Source: Candidatus Eisenbergiella stercorigallinarum (GTDB lineage Bacteria; Bacillota; Clostridia; Lachnospirales; Lachnospiraceae). From it: DNA of 20,940 nucleotides. This document shows, piece after piece, positions 8,468 through 15,984 of the stretch. Numbering within the stretch: position 1 is the stretch's first letter; the number at the start of each line of letters is the position of its first letter. The notes beneath the pieces were generated by a model. The model did not search any database, was not told where the DNA came from, and saw only the letters and a list, made by a program, of their open reading frames with translations. Location of the stretch: positions 1 through 20,940 of the forward strand of contig DWUW01000362.1 of the NCBI GenBank assembly GCA_019120525.1, read 5' to 3'. Position numbers and translations under genes: made by a program.

Positions 8468-8496
8468 TGGACGAATCCGGCCTGACGCAGTACAAT
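8468..8496 (+). promoter_or_regulatory. Candidate internal promoter before the DUF3048 gene
   Basis: TGGACG (8468-8473), a 17-nt spacer and TACAAT (8491-8496), in the 126-nt gap after the flippase gene. The -10 has five of six consensus bases and the -35 four of six. It would start transcription about 30-35 nt upstream of the lipoprotein ATG and could feed the genes down to uppP. Confidence 0.45.
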
Positions 8497-8536
8497 ATGG
8501 AAAGCTTTGAAGTGGGATATTGAAGGAGAAGCATTC

Positions 8537-9730
8537 ATGGTAAAGATACGAAAGAACGCAAAAGGGGCGTATATCCGCCGGGCCGCTGCCTGGTTTGCCG
8601 TTTTTCTTGCGGCATCGGCTTTGACGGCATGCGGCCCGGCGCGGGAAGAAGCGGCGGCCGTTGCGGAGGAAACGCAGGAAAGCGCGGCGCCTTCGGAGCA
8701 GCCGCTGGAAGAGGAGACACAGGCGCAGATGGAGGGAGAGGCAGCCGCCGTGGAAGGAAACGACGGGGCGCACAGCTTCCTGACGGGAGAACCGATGGAT
8801 CCGGAAGAGGTACAGAAGAGGCCTCTTGCGGTGATGTTCAATAATCACAGGGACGGCTGCCCTCAGTATGGGATCGCGGCTGCCTCCATTATTTACGAAG
8901 CTCCCGTGGAAGGCAGGATCAGCCGCCTGATGGGGCTGATCGAAGGATATGAAGACCTGGACCGTCTGGGATATATCCGTTCCAGCCGGGATTATTTTGT
9001 CTATTGCGCGTTGGAGTATGATGCCATTTACGCCCATTTCGGCCAGGCGACTCCTTATGTGGGAGATCTGATCAACAGCGACCGGGTAGACAATATCAGC
9101 GGGGCAGTCGCGGGGATCGACCATCCGGCCGCGGATGCTTTTTTCCGTACCAGCGACAGAAAGGCGCCCAATAACGTATGTATCGATGTGGAGGGCCTGA
9201 TGCGGGATATTGACCGCTTTGGCTACAGCCTGACCTATCATGATACCCATAAGGCCAAGTTCGTTTTCGCGGCGGACGGGCAGGAGGCAGAGAATTCGGG
9301 AAGTACGCAGGCAAAGATCCTGTATCCGGGAGGGAAGGAAACGGATCTGGGAAATGGCTACAGCCGGGTTGAGGCCAGATTTGAATATAACGAAGAGGAT
9401 GGAAAATATTACCGTTATCAGTACGGCGGCCCACAGATCGATGAAAAGACGGGAGAGCAGCTTGCCTATGACAATGTGATCTTCCAGTACTGTCACGGAG
9501 AAGTGAGGGATGATAACGATTATCTCGCGTTCGGGCTGCATGGGGACGATGGAATGAAGGTTCAGGTATTTACCGGAGGAAAGATGACGGAAGGGACCTG
9601 GTCGCGGTATTCCGATAATGATCCTGCTTATTATGTGGACGGCGAGGGGAACCCGATCGAGCTGAATCAGGGAAAGACCTGGATCTGCCTGATCTGGCAG
9701 GAGTATGCGGACGATGTGGTTTATGAGTAG
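8537..9730 (+). CDS. DUF3048 (YerB-like) lipoprotein
   Basis: A 397-residue secreted lipoprotein. A basic N-terminus and hydrophobic segment (about 14-31) end in the lipobox LTAC, with Cys32 as the lipidated residue. An acidic Glu/Ala/Gln-rich linker (about 36-80) follows. The DUF3048 N-terminal domain starts near residue 95 (RPLAVMFNN...). The smaller C-terminal DUF3048 domain covers about 285-397 and ends with the typical GKTWICLIWQ segment. The start at 8537 is chosen over 8507 because AAGGAGAA lies just before it and it gives a proper signal peptide. The family is widespread in Firmicutes and its biochemical role is not established; a surface or cell-wall role is inferred from lipidation and neighbours. 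The cobS-like gene starts 15 nt after its stop. Confidence 0.9.
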   Translation: MVKIRKNAKGAYIRRAAAWFAVFLAASALTACGPAREEAAAVAEETQESAAPSEQPLEEETQAQMEGEAAAVEGNDGAHSFLTGEPMDPEEVQKRPLAVMFNNHRDGCPQYGIAAASIIYEAPVEGRISRLMGLIEGYEDLDRLGYIRSSRDYFVYCALEYDAIYAHFGQATPYVGDLINSDRVDNISGAVAGIDHPAADAFFRTSDRKAPNNVCIDVEGLMRDIDRFGYSLTYHDTHKAKFVFAADGQEAENSGSTQAKILYPGGKETDLGNGYSRVEARFEYNEEDGKYYRYQYGGPQIDEKTGEQLAYDNVIFQYCHGEVRDDNDYLAFGLHGDDGMKVQVFTGGKMTEGTWSRYSDNDPAYYVDGEGNPIELNQGKTWICLIWQEYADDVVYE

Positions 9731-9745
9731 GAACGGAGGGAACAG

Positions 9746-10531
9746 ATGAAAAGGGTATGGAACAGCCTGCGTCTGGCCTTGGCGATGTATTCCATCATAC
9801 CGGCGCGTCAGACGGAAAGAACAAGGGAAAATATGAGATATCTGCTCTGCTTTGTGCCGTGGGTGGGAGCAGTCATCGCGTTTCTGATCGCGGAATGGAG
9901 GATCGTGCATCCTTACCTGCTGAACTATGAGCTGCTGCGTTCGGTGATCTGTGTGATGGTCGCCCTGCTGCTTTCCGGAGGCGCGCATATGGACGGCTTT
10001 TTCCGGACGGTGGACGCGCTCTGCTCCCATCAGCCCAGGAAGGGTAAGCTGGATATCCTGCAGGATTCCCACAGCGGCTATTTTGCCATCATCACCTGCG
10101 TCAGCTATTTTCTGCTGATCGTTGGCCTGTGGAGCGAGATGCCGATCGACGGCTGGCCTGTGGTGGTATACGGCTTTATTCTTTCCCGGTCCCTCTATGG
10201 CCTGTCCATATTGTGGTTTCCCCATACCAGAGAGAGCAAATGCTCCCGGTTTGTGCCGGACGACCGGAGAGGGAAGCTTACCGTGACGGTTGTCCTGGCG
10301 CTGTATACAGTCCTGTGCGTGTTTTTTATGCTCCGGACAGATCCTGTCGTAGGGCTGGGCTGCCTTGTGGGAGCCATGATCGCGTTCCTGTATTACTGCT
10401 GGGTGGCGTTTAAGCATTTCGGCGGGATCACGGAGGATATCGCCAGCTTTTTCGTGCAGGTATGCGAGATCCTGGTGCCGCTCATGGCGCTTCTGGTCTA
10501 TCGGATGCCTACGGATTTTACCAGCTTCTGA
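9746..10531 (+). CDS. CobS-like membrane transferase (cobalamin-5'-phosphate synthase family) with altered motifs
   Basis: A 261-residue polytopic protein recognisable as CobS family (adenosylcobinamide-GDP ribazoletransferase), which joins the nucleotide loop to cobinamide in the membrane. The two signature regions are visible: HMDGFFRTVDAL (81-92) followed by DILQDSHSGYFAI (103-115), and GGITEDIASFFVQVCE (226-241). Compared with the HxDGxxDTxDA and GGxTGDxxGxxxQxxE patterns I know for the family, the middle Asp is Arg87, TGD is TED (Glu230), and a Gly is Ser234. Asp83, Asp90, Asp107 and Asp231 are kept. The start is fixed by GGAGGG five nt upstream. No other cobalamin gene is in the window. 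It may be a degenerate or repurposed paralogue rather than an active CobS, so no symbol is given. Confidence 0.8.
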   Translation: MKRVWNSLRLALAMYSIIPARQTERTRENMRYLLCFVPWVGAVIAFLIAEWRIVHPYLLNYELLRSVICVMVALLLSGGAHMDGFFRTVDALCSHQPRKGKLDILQDSHSGYFAIITCVSYFLLIVGLWSEMPIDGWPVVVYGFILSRSLYGLSILWFPHTRESKCSRFVPDDRRGKLTVTVVLALYTVLCVFFMLRTDPVVGLGCLVGAMIAFLYYCWVAFKHFGGITEDIASFFVQVCEILVPLMALLVYRMPTDFTSF

Positions 10532-10555
10532 GCCGGGGCGGCTGTCCCGACGGCT
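10531..10555 (+). repeat. Intercistronic hairpin after the CobS-like gene
   Basis: AGCCG (10531-10535) pairs with CGGCT (10551-10555) and GGG (10536-10538) with CCC (10546-10548), with a two-base bulge. It starts on the last base of the stop codon and has no T-run after it. It resembles the position of the hairpin at 6721-6755. Confidence 0.4.
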
Positions 10556-10594
10556 GATGTGGAAAAGATAAGCAAGAAAGAAGGCGTGTGATAA

Positions 10595-11791
10595 ATGATA
10601 TCGGAAAAATACAGAGCCATGCTCGGCGGTAAGTCCGTGATCCGGACGTTGTCCGAGTTCGCGGCGAAACGGGGAGCAGAGATCGGCTATGAGAATGTGT
10701 TTGACTACAGCCTGGGGAACCCTTCCGTTCCTGTGCCGCAGGAATTTACGGACTGCTGTATCCGTCTGCTTCGGGAAAAGGATCCCATGCAGATCCACGG
10801 CTACAGCCCAAGCCTGGGGATCCCCTCTGTGCGCGAAGCGGTTGCCGCGTCCCTGAACCGGAGATTTGGAATGAATTACGGGCCGGAGCATATATTTATG
10901 GCATCCGGGGCGGCGGGGGCGCTGGCCCATGCCTTCCGCGCGGTCACGAAGCCCGGTGATGAGATCCTCACCTTCGCTCCGTTTTTCCCGGAGTACCGTC
11001 CGTACGTGGAAGGGGCGGGAGATACGCTGAAGGTGGTTCCCGCGGATACGCAGGCCTTCCAGATCAACTTTGAGGCGTTTGAGGAGCTTGTGAGTAAGAA
11101 GGTGGCGGCTGTTTTGGTCAACTCCCCGAACAATCCTTCCGGGGCCGTTTATTCGGAAGAAACCCTTCGCAGGCTGGCGGATATCCTCCGGAAGAAGCAG
11201 GAGGAATACGGACATGATATTTTCCTGATCTCCGACGAGCCCTACCGGGAGATCGCGTTCGACGGGAAACAGGTTCCTTATGTTTCCTCCCTTTATGAAA
11301 ATACGATCTCCTGCTATTCCTTTTCCAAATCCCTGTCGCTGCCGGGAGAGCGTATCGGTTATGTGGCCGTGAATCCGGCCTGCCGGGAGGCTGAGACCAT
11401 TGTGAATATGTGCGGCCAGATATCCAGGGGAACCGGCCATAACTGCCCTCCTTCCCTGATCCAGCTCGCCGTGGCGGAGGTGATCGACCGGACGGCGGAC
11501 CTGTCCGTCTATGAAACCAACAGAAATCTTCTGTATGACTGCCTGACCGGCCTTGGTTTTACCTGTGTCCGCCCGGAAGGTACTTTTTATATTTTCCCCA
11601 AAGCGCTGGAAGAAGATGCCAATGCCTTCAGCCAAAAGGCGCTTGCCTACGACCTGATCCTGGTGCCTGGAGATACCTTCGGCTGTCCCGGATATTTCCG
11701 GATGGCGTACTGCATCGATACCGAAAAGGTGAAGCGTTCCCTTGAGGCGCTGGAGCGCTTTGTGCGTACGGAATATGGAAAACAGGGCTGA
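10595..11791 (+). CDS. Class I/II PLP-dependent aminotransferase (AspB-like)
   Basis: A 398-residue cytoplasmic fold-type I aminotransferase. Asn180 in NSPNNPSG (176-183), Asp214 in ISDEPY (212-217), Lys245 in SFSKSLSLPGERIGY, and a C-terminal FRMAYC arginine are the usual cofactor and carboxylate-binding positions, with Lys245 forming the PLP Schiff base. Length and motifs are complete. The family transfers amino groups between aspartate-like or aromatic amino acids and 2-oxo acids; the exact substrate cannot be read. CobD-like threonine-phosphate decarboxylases share the fold and would fit next to a CobS homologue, but the sequence reads as AspB-like. A modest AAAGAAGG site precedes the ATG. 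The next gene's ribosome binding site begins just after this gene's stop. Confidence 0.88.
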   Translation: MISEKYRAMLGGKSVIRTLSEFAAKRGAEIGYENVFDYSLGNPSVPVPQEFTDCCIRLLREKDPMQIHGYSPSLGIPSVREAVAASLNRRFGMNYGPEHIFMASGAAGALAHAFRAVTKPGDEILTFAPFFPEYRPYVEGAGDTLKVVPADTQAFQINFEAFEELVSKKVAAVLVNSPNNPSGAVYSEETLRRLADILRKKQEEYGHDIFLISDEPYREIAFDGKQVPYVSSLYENTISCYSFSKSLSLPGERIGYVAVNPACREAETIVNMCGQISRGTGHNCPPSLIQLAVAEVIDRTADLSVYETNRNLLYDCLTGLGFTCVRPEGTFYIFPKALEEDANAFSQKALAYDLILVPGDTFGCPGYFRMAYCIDTEKVKRSLEALERFVRTEYGKQG

Positions 11792-11811
11792 TGGCCCGGG
11801 AGGAGGATTCT

Positions 11812-12666
11812 ATGTATCAGGCAGGACTTGTGCTGGAGGGCGGCGGCATGAAGGGGATCTATACCGCCGGCGTCCTGGATTTTTTCCTGGATAAGGGAAT
11901 TGAATTTTCAAGCTGCTACGGCGTTTCTGCCGGAGCCTGCCACCTGTGCAGCTTCCTGTCGAAGCAGCGCGGGCGCGCTTATGACATAAGCGTGGACTAT
12001 CTGGACGATCCGAACTACTGCAGCGTATCCAGCCTGCTCAGGACAGGGGATCTGTTCGGGGTGAAAATGTGCTATGACGATATCCCCAACCGGCTCAATC
12101 CCTATGATTATAAGGCTTTTGACTCCTACCGGGGGAGAGCGTTCGCCGTAGTGACCAATATTGTGACCGGGCAGCCGGAGTATCTGAGGCTGCGGGATAT
12201 GCATAAGGATATTGCCGCGGTACGCGCTTCCGCGTTCCTGCCCCTGGTTTCCCGTAAGGTGGAGATCGGCGGGAAGCTGTATCTGGATGGCGGGCTGTCC
12301 GACAGCGTGCCGATCCTGCGTTCCATTCTGGACGGCAACCGGAAAAATGTGGTCGTGCTCACCAAGGAGGTGGGATATCGCAGAGAGCCCTCAAAGCACC
12401 TGGAGCTGATCCGGATCAGATACGCGAAATATCCGAAGATCTATGAACTGATGAAAAACAGGCATGTGGCCTATAACCGGATGCTGGACTATCTGGCCGC
12501 GCAGGAGGAAAACGGCCAGGCGTTTGTGATCCGGCCGCAGAAGAAAAGCGGCGTCGGAAGGGTGGAAAAGGATAAAGAGAAGCTTCGCCTGCTTTATGAA
12601 GAAGGCTATCGGGAAGCAGGAGAGAACTATGGCCGTCTGATGGCCTATCTGGAGGAAAAGGGATGA
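11812..12666 (+). CDS. Patatin-like phospholipase family protein
   Basis: A 284-residue protein with all patatin hallmarks: a glycine-rich oxyanion segment GGGMKG (10-15), the nucleophile elbow GVSAG (37-41) with Ser39, and the DGG motif (159-161) with Asp159, which together form a Ser-Asp dyad. The family hydrolyses acyl esters of lipids; bacterial RssA/YjjU-type members are cytoplasmic or membrane-associated. I chose the ATG at 11812 because GGGAGGAGG (11798-11806) lies five nt before it; the ATG at 11791 overlaps the aminotransferase stop and lacks a site. The stop overlaps the start of uppP (ATGA), indicating translational coupling. The substrate is unknown; pairing with UppP suggests membrane-lipid turnover, which is inference. 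Confidence 0.88.
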   Translation: MYQAGLVLEGGGMKGIYTAGVLDFFLDKGIEFSSCYGVSAGACHLCSFLSKQRGRAYDISVDYLDDPNYCSVSSLLRTGDLFGVKMCYDDIPNRLNPYDYKAFDSYRGRAFAVVTNIVTGQPEYLRLRDMHKDIAAVRASAFLPLVSRKVEIGGKLYLDGGLSDSVPILRSILDGNRKNVVVLTKEVGYRREPSKHLELIRIRYAKYPKIYELMKNRHVAYNRMLDYLAAQEENGQAFVIRPQKKSGVGRVEKDKEKLRLLYEEGYREAGENYGRLMAYLEEKG

Positions 12667-13496
12667 TAGAATTTTTAAAAGCGGTACTTTTTGGAATTGT
12701 GGAGGGGATCACTGAATGGCTTCCCATCAGCAGTACGGGCCATATGATCCTTCTGGATGAGTTTGTGGCCCTTGACGTTTCCCCGGAGTTCTGGGAGGTC
12801 TTTCTGGTCGTGATCCAGCTTGGGGCGATCTTTGCCGTGGTCATTTTGTTCTGGAATCAGATATTCCCTTTCCGCCTTTCGAAAAAGGAGAGAAAGAACG
12901 GGATCATCCGAAAGGATATTTTCCTGATGTGGTTTAAGGTGGCTGCGGCGTGCGTCCCGGCCATGATCTACGGGCTTCTGCTGGACGATCTGATCAGTCC
13001 GTATCTTTATAACGCGACGGTAGTGGCCGTCATGCTGATCCTGTTCGGGGCCGCGTTCATTGGGATTGAAAACTGGAACCGCGGAAGGAAGCCCAGGGTG
13101 AAAACGATAGACAGCCTGACCTGGCGGGACGCGGTATTGATCGGCCTGTTCCAGCTCATCGCCGCTGTTTTCCCGGGGACCTCCCGTTCCGGCGCGACCA
13201 TCGTGGGCGCGCTCCTGATCGGCGTGAGCAGGACCGTATCCGCGGAATTCACCTTTTTCCTGGCAATCCCGGTGATGTTCGGGGCAAGCCTTTTAAAGCT
13301 TGTGAAATTTGGCTTTGCCTTCAGCGGTTCGGAGATCCTTCTGCTGGTCACGGGAATGGTATCCGCTTTCGTGGTTTCCATGCTGGTGATTTCCTTCCTG
13401 ATGAGCTATATCAGAAAGCATGATTTCAAGGTGTTCGGCTGGTATCGGATCGTGCTTGGCATTCTGGTGCTCCTTTATTTTTATGGGATCGCGTAA
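12663..13496 (+). CDS. uppP: Undecaprenyl-diphosphatase UppP (BacA)
   Basis: A 277-residue polytopic membrane enzyme that dephosphorylates undecaprenyl diphosphate to recycle the lipid carrier of cell-wall synthesis. Both signature regions are present: EGITEWLPISSTGHMI (14-29, with Glu14, Glu18 and His27), and PGTSRSGATI (171-180, with Arg175). Length is normal. GGAGGAAAAG inside the end of the patatin gene acts as its ribosome binding site, and start and stop overlap by four bases. It closes the co-directional array and is followed after seven nt by a strong terminator. In bacteria this enzyme also gives bacitracin tolerance. Its place beside a flippase-containing cluster fits lipid-carrier supply for envelope polymer export. 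Confidence 0.95.
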   Translation: MIEFLKAVLFGIVEGITEWLPISSTGHMILLDEFVALDVSPEFWEVFLVVIQLGAIFAVVILFWNQIFPFRLSKKERKNGIIRKDIFLMWFKVAAACVPAMIYGLLLDDLISPYLYNATVVAVMLILFGAAFIGIENWNRGRKPRVKTIDSLTWRDAVLIGLFQLIAAVFPGTSRSGATIVGALLIGVSRTVSAEFTFFLAIPVMFGASLLKLVKFGFAFSGSEILLLVTGMVSAFVVSMLVISFLMSYIRKHDFKVFGWYRIVLGILVLLYFYGIA

Positions 13497-13503
13497 GGGT
13501 TCG

Positions 13504-13543
13504 GCCCGCCGTCAGCCTGCTGCAGGAAGACGGCGGGCTTTTT
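13504..13543 (+). terminator. Rho-independent terminator after uppP
   Basis: A perfect 10-bp stem (GCCCGCCGTC 13504-13513, GACGGCGGGC 13529-13538) with a 15-nt loop, followed directly by five T's. The loop itself can form a small CCTG/CAGG stem. It ends the array and separates it from the two-component system. Confidence 0.93.
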
Positions 13544-13573
13544 GGCGGCGCGCCTGGAGGCTGCCGTTGTTTT

Positions 13574-13628
13574 TTTACATAGATTTTACAGGAAGCCTGG
13601 TGCATTCCGGCTGCGGTGCTGTTACAAT
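13574..13628 (+). promoter_or_regulatory. Pho-box-like repeat and -10 element before the two-component system
   Basis: TTTACA occurs at 13574-13579 and again at 13585-13590, exactly 11 bp apart. This matches the spacing of TTaACA-type repeats bound by PhoP in Bacillus. A TACAAT -10 is at 13623-13628, with no convincing -35 at 16-18 bp, as expected for an activator-dependent promoter. The start would be about 60 nt upstream of the regulator ATG. Binding by the regulator encoded here (autoregulation) is inference. Confidence 0.5.
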
Positions 13629-13697
13629 AAACAGGACGGGGCCGGAGCTTTTTGCGGTAGGAGAGGCTTCCGCTCCATGGAATGAGGAGAAAAAAGC

Positions 13698-14405
13698 ATG
13701 CAGAAAATATTTGTGATCGAAGATGATGAAAATATCCGCAATCTGGTAAAGATCGCCCTGGAGGGTTATGGCTATCAGGTTGCTTCATATGAAACGGCAG
13801 AGGAAGCCCTTGAGGAGCTGGAAGAGGGAAAGCCTGACCTCGCCGTATTTGACCTGATGCTTCCCGGTATGGACGGCCTGTCCGCCATCCGGCTGATCCG
13901 GGAACGGGAGGATAGCCTGAAAAGTATCCCGATCATCGTGCTGACGGCCAAGGATAAGGAATACGATAAGGTGGTCGGCCTGGACGGCGGCGCGGACGAT
14001 TATATGACAAAGCCGTTCGGGGTCCTGGAGCTTGCCGCCAGGATCCGCTCTCTTTTAAGACGCGTGACGGAGCGGCAGAATATAAAAACAGAAGGGATTG
14101 TCAGCCTGGGAGGCCTTACCATCAATACGGATGCCAGGGAAGTGAGCATGAACGGATCCCCCGTGGCGCTTACCTTTAAAGAATATGAACTTCTGATGTA
14201 TCTGGTGGACAACCGGGCCAGGGTAGTGGAGCGGGACGAGCTTCTGAATAAGCTCTGGGACTATTCCGCGGATATTGAGACGCGTACGCTGGATATCCAT
14301 ATCCGTACGCTGCGCCAGAAGCTGGGAGAAGAGGGGAGCAGATACATCAAGACGGTACGCAGTGTGGGATATCGGTTCGTGCTTCCCCAGGAAACGGAAG
14401 GCTGA
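13698..14405 (+). CDS. OmpR/PhoB-family response regulator
   Basis: A 235-residue two-domain regulator. The receiver domain (1-120) has the acidic pair Asp9/Asp10, phospho-acceptor Asp52 in FDLMLPGMDG, Thr83 and Lys105. The C-terminal winged-helix domain (about 132-232) has the recognition-helix region DIHIRTLRQKLG and the closing SVGYRF of OmpR/PhoB proteins. All phosphorylation residues are intact. The start is supported by GAGGAGAAAAAAGC. The kinase gene starts 13 nt after its stop. PhoB/PhoP is the likeliest subgroup because of the phosphate-type repeat upstream and the PhoR-like partner, but other OmpR-type regulators (for example VanR-like) cannot be excluded, so no symbol is given. Confidence 0.9.
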   Translation: MQKIFVIEDDENIRNLVKIALEGYGYQVASYETAEEALEELEEGKPDLAVFDLMLPGMDGLSAIRLIREREDSLKSIPIIVLTAKDKEYDKVVGLDGGADDYMTKPFGVLELAARIRSLLRRVTERQNIKTEGIVSLGGLTINTDAREVSMNGSPVALTFKEYELLMYLVDNRARVVERDELLNKLWDYSADIETRTLDIHIRTLRQKLGEEGSRYIKTVRSVGYRFVLPQETEG

Positions 14406-14418
14406 CAGGGAGATTGGT

Positions 14419-15819
14419 ATGAAACGGGCGGTTTTGCTCAGATTTGTGGTTATCCTGCTGCTGGCCCTGGCGGTCAGCGGCGCTTTTTCTTATTATTTTA
14501 TCGGAAGGAATATGCTGCAGCATGACATGTCCGCCATGCTCAATACCATCCATGCTGTGGATTATGCGCTGGATTATGGTACGGATCTGCAGGCCCAGGT
14601 GGAAACGCTCCATGCCGCGGCCATGGATGAAAAGACCAGGATCACGGTGATCGCTTCTGACGGGACGGTGGCCGCGGACAGCGAAATAGACCGGCCGGAT
14701 GTGATGGAGAACCATCTGGAACGGGATGAGGTGCAGGAGGCGTTTTCAAACGGCACCGGCAGCGACACACGCAGCTCAGAGTCCCTGGGAGAAAGCATGC
14801 TTTATGTGGCGGCCTGCTCCTCCAACGGCAGATATGTGGTCCGTCTGGCGGTTCCCTATACCAATCTGATCGATTATATGCTCAGCATCTTTCCTGTGCT
14901 GCTTCTGGGGACAGGCATCGCCTTTGCGGTGAGCGTTGTCATAGCTGCGCGTTTTTCCGATACCATAACCACCCCCCTCAATGAAATTTCCGCGGAGATG
15001 GAGAAGGTACGGGGAGAACAGCCGGATTTTTCTTTTAAAAAATATAAATACAAAGAGCTGAACGTGATCTCGGAAACCACCATGAAAATGGCGGCGGAGA
15101 TCCGGGCGCATATGGACAGGCTGGAAAAAGAAAAAAAGATCCGTCAGGAATTTTTCAGCAACGCTTCCCATGAACTGAAGACTCCCATCACCTCCGTGCG
15201 GGGATATGCGGAGCTCCTGGACCAGGGGTTTATCCGGGATGAGGCTACGAAAAAGGATTTTTATGCCCGTATCCTGAAGGAAACGGACAATATGACGAAT
15301 CTGATCAATGATATCCTGATGATCTCGAGGCTGGAGGCAAAGGAGGCGGAGGTAACCCTTTCAACGGTCCGGATCGGCCCTCTCCTGACGGAAATTTTTG
15401 AATCCATGGAGCCTATCGCGGCGGACGCGCAGGTCATGCTCCACAAGGAATGCAGTCCGGTTGCCATTGAGGCCAGCACCCAGCAGATGCGTGAGCTGAT
15501 CATGAACCTGGTCAGCAATGGCGTCAAATACAATCATCCGGGCGGGAACGTATGGGTGGAAGTCTGGCCGGAAAATGGAATGTTGTATATTCAGGTGAAG
15601 GATGACGGCTGCGGGATCAGCAGGGAGGATCAGGACCGGATCTTTGAACGCTTCTACCGCGTGGATAAGGGGAGAAGCAAGAAAATCGGTGGCACCGGCC
15701 TGGGGCTTTCCATAGTCAAGCATATTGTGGAGTATTATAATGGAAGCATAAAGCTGGAAAGCGAACCGGGGAAGGGGAGCTGTTTTACCGTCGGAATTCC
15801 CTTTAAAAAGCGGTGCTGA
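14419..15819 (+). CDS. PhoR-like sensor histidine kinase
   Basis: A 466-residue membrane kinase. Transmembrane segment 1 (about 6-26), an extracellular domain (about 30-150) containing ESMLYVA and VVRLAVPY as in PhoR-type sensors, transmembrane segment 2 (about 155-177), a HAMP-like linker (178-235), then HisKA with His251 in SNASHELKTP. The ATPase domain has the N box around Asn367, DDGCGI (395-400) and GGTGLGLS (424-431), all intact. There is no room for a PAS domain between HAMP and HisKA, unlike classical PhoR. The ATG at 14419 is preceded by GGGAG; the longer in-frame reading from 14275 overlaps the regulator gene and spoils the membrane topology. It is co-transcribed with the regulator. 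The signal is unknown; phosphate limitation is the best guess. Confidence 0.87.
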   Translation: MKRAVLLRFVVILLLALAVSGAFSYYFIGRNMLQHDMSAMLNTIHAVDYALDYGTDLQAQVETLHAAAMDEKTRITVIASDGTVAADSEIDRPDVMENHLERDEVQEAFSNGTGSDTRSSESLGESMLYVAACSSNGRYVVRLAVPYTNLIDYMLSIFPVLLLGTGIAFAVSVVIAARFSDTITTPLNEISAEMEKVRGEQPDFSFKKYKYKELNVISETTMKMAAEIRAHMDRLEKEKKIRQEFFSNASHELKTPITSVRGYAELLDQGFIRDEATKKDFYARILKETDNMTNLINDILMISRLEAKEAEVTLSTVRIGPLLTEIFESMEPIAADAQVMLHKECSPVAIEASTQQMRELIMNLVSNGVKYNHPGGNVWVEVWPENGMLYIQVKDDGCGISREDQDRIFERFYRVDKGRSKKIGGTGLGLSIVKHIVEYYNGSIKLESEPGKGSCFTVGIPFKKRC

Positions 15820-15852
15820 GCCCCCTTTTTGCCGTGAAAATAGGATGATAAG

Positions 15853-15881
15853 TTGACAAATAGGCGGTTTTGCAGTAAACT
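15853..15881 (+). promoter_or_regulatory. Promoter of the DUF6465 gene
   Basis: A perfect TTGACA (15853-15858), a 17-nt spacer and TAAACT (15876-15881). Transcription would begin near 15888 and leave a leader of about 97 nt. In that leader TTCAGGTAT (15892-15900) can pair with ATACCTGGA (15934-15942) through one wobble. Confidence 0.75.
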
Positions 15882-15984
15882 GGCCTCAGCGTTCAGGTAT
15901 TTTACTGCTCTGCTATGCTTGAAGAAAGATCATATACCTGGATCGAGGGAAAGCAGTTTCAGTTTCCTAAGGAGGAGAAAAGTT

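Noticed and set aside
7552..8523. A 323-codon plus-strand open frame inside the flippase gene
   Set aside because: It is an out-of-frame shadow of the flippase, Gly/Arg-rich and without a ribosome binding site.
8237..11635. A 1132-codon open frame on the minus strand
   Set aside because: It is antisense to the flippase end, the DUF3048 gene, the CobS-like gene and the aminotransferase. The last three all lie in the same reading frame, and they rarely use the TTA, CTA and TCA codons that would give stops on the other strand. The translation is rich in His, Arg, Gln and Pro with no recognisable domain or ribosome binding site.
15805..15830. Possible terminator after the histidine kinase (AAAAAG/CTTTTT)
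   Set aside because: The stem is almost all A-T with a mismatch and the T-run is part of the stem itself, so it is not convincing.
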